From positions 4,466,441-4,530,440 of the forward strand of contig CM067514.1 of the NCBI GenBank assembly GCA_034509495.1: a stretch of DNA of 64,000 bases, in the 5' to 3' direction. The notes under the pieces are model-generated. The model saw nothing but the letters and a program-made list of their open reading frames with translations, was not told the DNA's origin and ran no database searches. The stretch is from Acestrorhynchus altus (Eukaryota; Chordata; Actinopteri; Characiformes; Acestrorhynchidae). A program made the position numbers and the translations under genes. Positions 55,451 through 64,000 of the stretch are shown here, one piece after another. Each line of letters begins with the position of its first letter. Within the stretch, counting starts at the first letter, position 1.

Positions 55451-57409
55451 AACACCAAACAAACAACCAACCAAGTCTTATGGAGTCGACCAGGGTCTAC
55501 CCAGATCGGCCTAGGTCTTGGAACACCTGGACCCTCCAGGAACCTGCCATTCATGGAAAGCAGGGGCTGACACAATCCCCTGGCCAACTGGTCAGGACCA
55601 CACTGGTGGCCGCAGGGAGGAAGAAGAATCTGCATCTGAAATCAGCAGAAGAGGTGTGTGTGGAGGTCTTTTAAAGACAGGTGGAAACTGTTGGTTGAGG
55701 TGCAGGTGATGTAGCATTAGAGTCTCCTGGTAGAACGTTAGCTGGACTTTCATTTCTAGGAGAAACCTTTATTGATGTAGAACCTCTATGTTATGTGAAG
55801 GCTTCTTGCACTTGTTTATGGCCATAAGAGTTATTGAGGGGACAAAGGGTGGTTCAAATATAGTAGTAAAATTCATTAATTGGTATAATTCTATAAACCT
55901 TACACTGTGTGGAGCTTCTTAGAACTTTAGAAAGGTTCTTCAACTCAAAGTCATCCTAGGACCCATCACTGGATGGGTCCTCAGAGATTCAAAAGTGGTT
56001 CTTCTTGCATAAATGGTCTTAGGAAAAGACTCTGACATCATGTGGAGGTTCTCCAAACATTAAAATAATGATATTATGTGGAGGTTATTTGACCTTTAAA
56101 AATGTTATTTAGGATCTCACACCAAGTTTACAGAAATCGTCCTTTAGAACCAGTTATTTAAATATTCTTTAGTGTTCCAAAAGTGGTTATTCATGGACAC
56201 GTGACCTAAGGAAAAAGCTTTTCATACAGATTAGAACCTTTACACTGTGTGGAGCTTCTCTCTTATTATTCTTATGGAAACATCAGGCCACTGACAGGTT
56301 CTTTAAGGAACTGAAAGTGCCTTTTAGATATTTGATCTAAGAAATAATGAGTAATTACTACATTTTAGAACCTTTAAATTATGCACAGACTCTTTAAACA
56401 TCACAGTCCACACATCTCTTGTAATCCACACTGTCTTGACTGCATAGATCAAGTGTCCCCAGATGTTATATAGGGAGTGCCGGGGTGAAGCTGGATCACT
56501 GATAGGTGTCCTTGGGTGGTCTCCATGAGGTTAATGGCAATGACAAGTAGGTGCCAATCCATTCTGCTTTTGGCAGATATTCACGTTCATTGTTTTCACT
56601 GAGGACCTGAGAAGAAAGCAGAACATGACTAACCATCACATGGACAGCAGAATGTAGGGCGTCATATCATCGGGTCTTAGAGCAAAGGTGATTATTTTGA
56701 CCTATTATCAGAGCCATGCAATGACTGACTCAGTTACACAAACTCAGATCATATGAGAACATTACTCGGCATGTCAAACTGAAGTTTATTAATTACTTGG
56801 ATGTAGAACCTTTACACAAAGGTTCTTCACACCTGAATATTGCTGCTGTCCAATGAAAAACATGCATCTCCATTTTTGTCCGTTTTTCATTTTCGCTATC
56901 ACTTAAGGGCTCTAAAATGATTATAATTCATAACTAATTACATATAAAAGAACCTCAATGAAATGCTTTGTTCTTAGATCATATGTCTGATCAAAAGAAC
57001 CACTTTTGGAACTCAGTAGCAGTGTTTTTCAACCTTGGTCCTGCATATTTTAGAGCTTTCCCTGCTCCCAGCACACCTGGTTCCACTAATCAGCTCATTA
57101 ACAAGTCCTTCAGAGTTGCATGGGGTGTTTTGAAGCTGGAATGAGCAGGGCAGGGGTGCCTCCAGGACCAGGTTTAGAAACAGTGCACTAAAGAGCATTT
57201 CAACGTCTTAACGACGTCTTGATTTCTGTAAATGAGACCAAAAGTGTTTTTCTTGGATATATGATCTTACAAAAACTCTTTCTTTAGTGCATATTGGAAC
57301 GTTTGCACTGTGTGGTGGTTCTTTAAACTCATCTTTAGAACCAGTTATTGAGTTAAACATGATCCTTCTTGGATCAACAGCCTTTAAAGAACCTTTATAA
57401 GAAGTGCGG
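55451..57409. repeat. Degenerate GGTTCTT/AGAACC dispersed repeat
   Basis: The word 'ctttacactgtgtggagctt' or variants occur at about 55900, 56045, 56075, 56232 and 57305, each near 'ttagaacc' and 'aaaagtggttattcttgg' type words, with two clear steps of about 330 bp. No gene was found. 57027-57195 is a separate palindrome-like element ('accttggtcctgcatatttt' against 'ggaccaggtttagaaa'). Confidence 0.6.
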
Positions 57410-58084
57410 AGATCCACTGGCCTGTTTGTTTTAGAGTATCCCTAATTCCAACACATCCGATCCAACTAATGAGCTAACTGACCAGCCCCTTGGTGAGTCC
57501 AGGGGCATCAAGTGACCCGGAGTCCCCAGGTCCTTTTAACCCCATCAACCATGGTGTGGGGTGGGGTGTGCTGAGGCATGTTCAGTCTGCTGTACACTCC
57601 TGCATAGACCTTCACTTGTGTATGAACTGCCACACTGCTGCCAGCAGAGGGCACTATTTATAGCCAAACCACCCTGAATACCCAAATGCCCTGACCCTTA
57701 TACTGACCCACTGACCACAGGTAACTAGTAACAGACCGTTCATACTGCTGTCTTTGCAATGTCAGGTGTCGTCCCAAATATTACACGTAACCGTTAAACA
57801 GGTCTGTGGACAAAGAGCACACCTGACTAATGTTTACTGTTGAAGGCCGGGTGAGATTTGTGAGATCGAATGATTCACTGAATCATCTCCTAAACAGCTG
57901 AATCATGTTGAGGTCAGAGGTGTACACGCCTATTGCGCAAGGCTTAACTAACTTAACCCTTTCATGCATGGAGGTCCCAGTGGACAGCTATTCATAATCC
58001 ATTATTTTAAAATCGATTTAAACGAAACACCAAACTAATTACAATTCTAATTACATCTCTGTACCTTTTCAGAGTCAATGGTGA
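57410..58084. other. No gene seen
   Basis: A second half-palindrome of the 57027 type is at about 57415-57540. The remainder is unique-looking. Confidence 0.5.
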
Positions 58085-58618
58085 CCCACCGGCCTGAGCT
58101 CATGAAATGCTAACCTTGACCTCTTCTGCTCCATCTGAGAAGGACCCCAAGATCCCCTGTCACCACTTCACTGCTTCCAACCTTCTGTCTACTGGACCTG
58201 GACTAATCCTCCACCCTGCCCTGGACTAATCCTCCACCCTGCACCTGCCATCAGCAACTATGTAGAAGTTTACACAAACCCTAATTATCTGCTACTGTTA
58301 TTATGTCTACCAGTGAACTAACATTACTTCGGTACACCTGAGTATGAGGTGCAGGGGTCCAGTGTCCACTATGTATAAGTACTTTGACCAGAGGAGGAGG
58401 GGTTCCCCCTTGTGAGTCTGGTTCCTCCCAAGGTTCCTTCCTCCAGCTCTGAGGGAGTGTTTCCTCGCCACTGTGGCAGATGACTTACCCACTGGGGGGT
58501 TTATGTCTGCGCCATTGTTTATGTGATGTTCACCTTTTCACTTTTTGGTTTCTGTAAAGCTGCTCTGTGGCAACATCAGTTGTGAAGAGCGCAATTCAAA
58601 TAAATTTGGATTTGACTC
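58085..58618 (+). repeat. Retroposon-like dispersed repeat, second copy
   Basis: Same order of blocks as at 1-557, on the same strand: 'ctcccctgtcacc'-type start, 'ctggacctggactaatcc', 'gaccagaggaggagggg', 'ctggttcctcccaaggtt', and the end 'gcaacatcagttgtgaagagcg' with 'aaataaatttgg'. The tail here is GATTT-like. It encodes no protein. Confidence 0.75.
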
Positions 58619-59104
58619 AATTATTTCTTTTGGGTGAAGTGTTTCTAGAGGTTCACTCGTTCATTTTATTTGTTTATTTTTGACACTGTCCATTGGACAG
58701 TGGTGCATGTTTTTCCATATCCAGACCAGCACACGTTAAAGCACAATATCTATCATAATATTTGCTCTACAGCAATAAAACTGCCATTTTACTTCATTTA
58801 TTTTTCAAAACATAAAACTTGATATGTGCCTTTCATTGGGCAATTAATATGATATCACTTGCAGGTGCACATGTGGACACATGAATTACACAATTACGAA
58901 AAAACCCAGTTACACACACTCCTGTAGGTTTATCCTTAAAGGAGAAAAAAGTCGTTTGGGAAAAATTCCTGATTCATGTTCTCATAATTCAGAGTATAGA
59001 CACTTGTCATCCATGCAGAGTCGGGTTATACGCTGTGTATGAATTTAACTAAGTGGGTATTTAACTGCAGCTAATCCTGGGCTGAGATATGTTTTAAACA
59101 CACT
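58619..59104. other. No gene seen
   Basis: AT-rich with TTTA words. No frame of interest. Confidence 0.55.
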
Positions 59105-59425
59105 AACAGCTGGGCTGCATGGTGGTGCCACAGGGACGTGTGTGTCACACAGCTCCGAGGAGCCATGGTTTGGGTTCAGTCTTCACTCAGGTTGCTGTCT
59201 GGCAGGAGCTGATGGGTGAAGTGACCACGCTAGACTGCCCGTATGTGTGGGTGTGTGAATGAATGGTTGTGTTTGGTACCCTGTGATGAGCTGGCGCCCT
59301 CTTCATGGGGTATTCCTGCCTTGTACCCAAGATTCCAGGTAGGCTCCTGATCCAATGTGACCCTGAACAGGACAAAGTGGTTGAATGAATGAATGAATGA
59401 ATGAATGAATTAATGAATGAATGAA
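59105..59425 (+). mobile_element. tRNA-derived SINE, diverged, (GAAT)n tail
   Basis: 'gcatggtggtgccacaggga' and 'ccatggtttgggttcagtct' occupy the A- and B-box positions of the element at 12731, but both boxes are mutated. The 3' part keeps 'accctgtgatgagctggcgc', 'aggctcctgatccaatgtga' and 'ccctgaacaggacaaagtgg', then (GAAT)n. Confidence 0.7.
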
Positions 59426-59991
59426 TAATAAATGCTTAATTAAATGGGTAAAATATGAATATCATGTGAATATACTCATTATCAAAAATCTGTTGCACAA
59501 AGAAGGAATCAGCTGAGGATGTTGCTGCTGTCGTTGCTGATTCGCCTCCATCGCGACTGCTTTACAGTCATAATAAGCATTAGACTGCTGTACTTGTATA
59601 ACTGTGAATAAATTAACCTTCAACCTTGAACCTGGGCCTTATTGCTGTACCTGACTTGACTATATAAGGTCGTGCCTTGCATGTGCTATCATTTCTGACT
59701 CATGCTGTTGTGTTGGTAGCGTCCTTCGCAGGTGAAGTATTCCTCTGAGAAGAGTTTGACAGCAATCCAAGCAGTTTGAAATGGTTGAGAGGGGTCATAT
59801 TGCTATTCAGAACGGTTCTGAAGGCAGGGCAATGCAATTGTTTCCTCAGAGCTTTATATGTGAATGATTTGTATGTGAACTTTTGGTGTTTTTTTTTGTC
59901 TGGAAATTCTTTTTGCATGGTGTTGGATTCTCAGAAATCTGCCTGGAAAACTAGCCAGCTAACTTCTAAGGAAGCATTCCATGGCTTCTAA
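59426..59991. other. No gene seen
   Basis: A short L2-like tail ('gtgaataaattaaccttcaa', 'ccttgaacctgggcc') lies near 59605-59640. The two opposite frames at 59700-59991 match no known family. Confidence 0.5.
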
Positions 59992-60094
59992 CACACACTT
60001 AAACTCTACAACCAGCACTGCTCCCAGCAGACCACGGACACACACACTTAAACTCTACAACCAGCACTGCTCCCAGCAGACCACGGACACACAC
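59992..60094. repeat. 52-bp tandem duplication
   Basis: Two near-identical copies of a unit beginning 'cacacttaaactctacaacc' and containing 'agcactgctcccagcagacc' and 'acggacacacac', back to back. Confidence 0.9.
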
Positions 60095-61039
60095 TTATCT
60101 TATCTTATCTAGCTAATGTTATGCTGATGGTTGGCATATTTCTGTTAAATGAGCCACTTGTGATGTCATGACCAGCAGTCACTCGACTAGAATTCCAAAG
60201 AATTCCCAATTTCTTTTTTACATTTTTTGCCTGAACTAAAGGCCTAGCTCTAACAGCCATGGTTCACCACTGGCATATTGGTACATCTATTGCTTCATCC
60301 GTGTAAAGGTCATTTATTCAAGGTGGGATTGACCTGTACTGTGCTGAAGTCATATCCCACTGACCATGTACTGTTGCCTGCCCAGTAGACCACCCGGAGC
60401 ATCGGGAAGTCAAATCAGAAGACCAAAGTCTATTTCCATTGAAAGTAAAACAAACGGAATCAGCAGCAATCAACCCCAAGGGAAGCCCAACCTTTGTCAG
60501 GTTAGAGAAATTGGCCTGTGTCATTCCCGGTCACACAGATAGCACAGATATCACAGCCCTTACTGATGAACACGTTTATCTACAACATTTCACCTCTGGT
60601 CAGCATCCGGCCAGAACCCGGTTCAAAAGTCCAGAAAGAACACAAACTCAATGGCAGGGTGTAGGAAGGAAGAGAAAAGTTACGTAGGTCATTAAACAAT
60701 TAGTCTTAACAATAAAATTTCAATAGTGGACAACTGTTTAATGAGTGTGGCATTAAAGCACAATCAACTGCAGACCTTGGAATTCCAGGAGCTGTCTGCT
60801 CCACCCTGTAAGAAATGGGAAATTTCCCAAGTCAAGATCAAGGTCATGTTGTCTCTGGACTTGTAAAATAAACACACATTTTTTTAATTAAATGAATGTG
60901 ATCTAATTCCAACATCATCGTTTAAAGTGCATACAGTCCAAATGAAGGACACTGCAAAAACTGACCACTCTGAACAAAAATGATTTACACATTCACATAT
61001 ATTCACCATCTCAGCCTATCACGCTGGAACTGAGAGCAT
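60095..61039. other. No gene seen
   Basis: The frame at 60439-60687 has no recognisable domain. Short TATCT words at about 60097-60110. Confidence 0.5.
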
Positions 61040-61307
61040 CTTATGGGATGGCAACTAAACCTGGTTTGGCAACCTCAGTGTACAGCCGAGACCCCAGATC
61101 ACCAAACACAGACAGCTATGAAAATGATAGGAGTCGTTGAGAACCCCACACTTCAGATGGCCTTTGATGAAACAAAAAATTGCTTCAAACCCCAGTATCG
61201 ACTCCTTCCATCAGGGAGAGGCTTTATTGTCCCCCACTGCAGACCCCATCATTTAAACAACTCCTTCATTCCTCTAAGATTCTGCTTATTTATTTATTTT
61301 TTTTATA

Positions 61308-61358
<51 letters not shown>

Positions 61359-61460
61359 ACTAAGCATGTCTCATATGTTTATTGTTACTTGTGTCTTCAC
61401 AGCAGACACTGCATGTGTCCAAATCAAATTTCCTTCAGGACAACAAAGCCTAATCTATAA
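61040..61460 (+). pseudogene. L2-like LINE 3' end with internal (GT)n
   Basis: 61140-61290 reads CFKPQYRLLPSGRGFIVPHC, then NNSFIPLRF, the post-reverse-transcriptase tail of an L2-like LINE. The 3' end 'caaatttccttcaggacaac' is at about 61425-61445. A (GT)n run (about 61310-61356) has expanded within it. Confidence 0.7.
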
Positions 61461-61540
61461 TAGCTTAGCTCCGCCCATTCACATTGAAGGTATAAGGAAT
61501 GTTTCTGGTGAGATAAATACTTAAATAAGTCTTTAAAACG

Positions 61541-61541
61541 G

Positions 61542-61585
<44 letters not shown>

Positions 61586-61653
61586 TAATGTTAGAAGGCG
61601 AGGCAGCACTACATGGTGTCTGTTTTACCACTCCCTCACTGATACTATAGCAA

Positions 61654-61712
<59 letters not shown>
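61541..61712. repeat. Two (AT)n arrays around a 70-bp block
   Basis: (AT)n at about 61543-61583 and 61656-61712. Between them lies a block (61588-61657) that recurs exactly at 62359-62428. Confidence 0.92.
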
Positions 61713-61713
<1 letters not shown>

Positions 61714-61984
61714 CAGAATCATTATAATTATTTTATTAATAAAGGATTTATAAACATAACTCCACTCAGTCCACATTGTTCATACATGAAAACTAATTTG
61801 CAAAAACAGTTTTGAATTTGCTCTTTTGAGATGTTGTAAAAACACACTCTGACATTAATCATATTATTGAACAGAGGGTGCTCAAATCATACGGAGTAGT
61901 ATGGGGACGAGCATCGTCCTGTTGGAATAGAGCACCGGAGCGTGTGTTCAGAAAAGGTAGAACCACTGGTTGCAGAACCTCATT
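61713..61984. other. No gene seen
   Basis: AT-rich spacer. 61880-61960 has words of the Tc1-relic type ('gggacgagcatcgtcctgtt'). Confidence 0.5.
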
Positions 61985-62160
61985 AATGAAGTTAATTAAT
62001 CATTCCAGAGAACACACTTCCACTGCTCCACAGCTCAATGCTGGTGGGCTTAATACCCCTCTAGTCCAGCCTGGCCTTGTCTCTAAGTGGACTAGACAAG
62101 CTGTGTGCTTTTGCACATCTGTGTCAGCAATGGGTGCTTTTAGTTTGACTGGAGTTAAAT
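61985..62160. mobile_element. MITE fragment, 'CACTATATGGACAAAAGTA' family
   Basis: 'atcattccagagaacacac', 'ctgctccacagctcaatgct', 'gactagacaagctgtgtg' and 'gtgtcagcaatgggtgctt' match 28370-28562. Both ends are missing. Confidence 0.75.
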
Positions 62161-62358
62161 TAACCTAAATGTTTTGTCATTTGTGTCAGTGTTTATTTGT
62201 TTGGGCAACTTTTTAGCCAAGTTTTATACTTTGTACTGAATTTCACGCAATATTTACCGCAATTGTTCCTCAAAATGACCAACATGATATAAATCTTACG
62301 ATATATATTACGATATAGTTACGATATAGTTTGAGTTTTGGATAGTCCTTCAGTCTTT

Positions 62359-62428
62359 ATGTTAGAAGGCGAGGCAGCACTACATGGTGTCTGTTTTACC
62401 ACTCCCTCACTGATACTATAGCAAGAAT
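62359..62428. repeat. Exact 70-bp copy of 61588-61657
   Basis: Starts 'atgttagaaggcgaggcag' and ends 'gatactatagcaagaat', identical in all 70 positions read by eye. Flanks differ: (AT)n arrays at the first copy, ordinary DNA at this one. Confidence 0.9.
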
Positions 62429-64000
62429 TGATAAGTCCCCCAATGGTCTTTGAACTTCTGTGTTGTTGATCCAACTCTCTGGGCAAAGTTTGAAATACAC
62501 ACAAGCACCTTTCAACAGCAGGTATGTTTTTAAGTCCTCTTCCTAAAGTTTTCTAATCTGCATGTTTATTGTAATTCGAGTTACATGTCCGTTCTGGTCA
62601 TGCTTGTGTGTTCCATTATGAAGAACAGTTACCGATGCATCAAGCAAACCGATGACCTGATGTTAGACTTGTTTTACTTGTGAACAAATGTGATGGTTGG
62701 CCTTTCTTGGAGGACTGGAGACAATGGTCAGGGTTGTTTTTTTTTTACTTACTTATGAAAGAGCAGAAAGCTATGAAGTTATAAAAATAACAATGTGAGT
62801 TACAGCGTGGGTGCACTGGTGGACTAAAGAGTGGATTTCAGAGCATTTATCCATAGAACAATGGCTCTGATAAGCACAGTAAAGTCTTTATCAGTCCAGT
62901 TAATCATTTCTAGCTTGTTCCAATAAAACTAATGAAATTCACTACAAACGCTTTGCATTACATACTGTAATGTTATGATTTTAAACTACAGTCATGTACA
63001 AAAGTTTGAATCAAACAACCAAAATAAGGGCATAAAGTTAAAGATACATTTAATTAATATTTTAATATTTGACTTTATTATATCCATCTTTAAGAGTTTT
63101 AAAATCGCTAAATCTCCCAGTGGCTTAATGGTCTATGATCCGACGATTGCAGGTCGCTTACTTTCCTCAGAGCACATTGGCAGCATTGCTGCAGTGGCAG
63201 CTTGAAAACAGTCCTCAGTATCGGACTCAGGGTTGGATTATTGGCTCTTGAAAATTGGGATGGAATTGGGATATAAAAATCCAGCGACTCTTCCACGATT
63301 ACTCAACTTTGTGCTGGTGTTGCTACAGTGCACCACTGTTCCACGTTCTGCTAAAGGTTCCCAAAGGTTTTTACTCTAAAATGGCACAAAACAAAAATAA
63401 CAGATCAGTCTTGCTTAAAATGTTTATCCTTTAAGATCAGTCCGTCTTCGACGGTCTGAACAATTACAGTGACCGCAGCCAGGTGTCCCCAGACGTTTGC
63501 ATTCCACTTAATGGAAACTCAGGCTCAAAAACATATTGTGGTGCACTTGAAGGTGCAGTTACACGAGACGTTGTTACAATATTGAAAGAGTAGGGTACAC
63601 ACCACGACCGAGACTATTTAATCTACCAATCAGACAGAGTTTGCACAAATTTACAGATTAATCGAGAGAGGAAATGTCACGTCTGCGTATGAGTGCAGAC
63701 AAGCAGGGCCTTTAACTGTGTTACACAACAGTGAAAGTGCAGAGTCAGCTGACAGAACTTCTTCAGCCCAACAGAAATCTGCTGTCGCAGATAACATGCA
63801 GCGGTCAAAAACACTATGTGGGCTGGTGGTAAAGCATGTGAAGCATATGACAAGAAACAACAACTTAGAACAGAGCTGGAACTTAGAACATATCAGGCGT
63901 TCTGGTACAGGTAAGTCTGATATCTACTCGTGGCAGGGGTTCGTACAGTGAGTAAAGGCTCATCTGAGGTTCACCCATAAGACAGTGATAGGAGTGTGGT
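62429..64000. other. No gene seen
   Basis: 1.6 kb of AT-rich, mostly unique-looking DNA. 63110-63300 has tRNA-like words ('cagtggcttaatggtctatg', 'gattgcaggtcgc') that could be a decayed SINE. Short frames at 63651-63951 on both strands have no recognisable family. A gene continuing past the window edge cannot be excluded. Confidence 0.45.

Overview
This window reads as vertebrate nuclear DNA, almost certainly from a ray-finned fish. Evidence: split genes with GT-AG introns, many long (CA)n/(GT)n/(GA)n arrays, Tc1-like DNA transposons, several non-LTR retrotransposon tails, tRNA-derived SINEs and a solo LTR. The inverted-repeat MITE families look like those I associate with otophysan fishes (tetras and relatives); that placement is inference. 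No bacterial-style operon, CRISPR array, rRNA or intact tRNA gene was seen.

Only two genes can be supported, both on the + strand. (1) sult6b1, a cytosolic sulfotransferase. All seven coding exons can be joined in frame (30823-35771, 294 aa), with a TATA box at 30739 and a poly(A) signal at 36128. Exon 2 (31797-31906) carries most of the PAPS-binding loop. (2) vip, the precursor of PHI and vasoactive intestinal peptide. It has a TATA box and a CRE-like site near 50850-50881, a non-coding first exon, five coding exons (52055-54702, 186 aa) and a probable 3'UTR exon ending at a poly(A) signal at 55427. PHI and VIP lie on separate exons, as in other vertebrates. The two genes act in unrelated processes.

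Layout. 1-30 kb: no gene found; minisatellites, microsatellites, Tc1-like elements (one nested at 7560-9238), fold-back MITEs, a SINE, LINE 3' ends and a long purine tract. 29.3-30.3 kb: CTA trinucleotide array. 30.7-36.1 kb: sult6b1, with a Tc1 relic and a MITE in its introns. 36-50.7 kb: no gene found; SINE, MITEs, three tandem arrays and a solo LTR with a perfect 5-bp target duplication. 50.8-55.4 kb: vip, with a 70-bp minisatellite in the intron before the PHI exon. 55.4-64 kb: dispersed degenerate repeats, a second copy of the retroposon seen at position 1, LINE fragments, AT arrays and a perfect 70-bp duplication.

Most interesting points: a PHI peptide whose amidation glycine is replaced by alanine; an intronic vip minisatellite that stays open in two frames; a NAGNAG acceptor and an undecided C-terminus in vip; a short non-autonomous Tc1 family whose three copies all keep a small helix-turn-helix ORF; and the close linkage of sult6b1 and vip. 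All family assignments come from reading the sequence; no database search was run.
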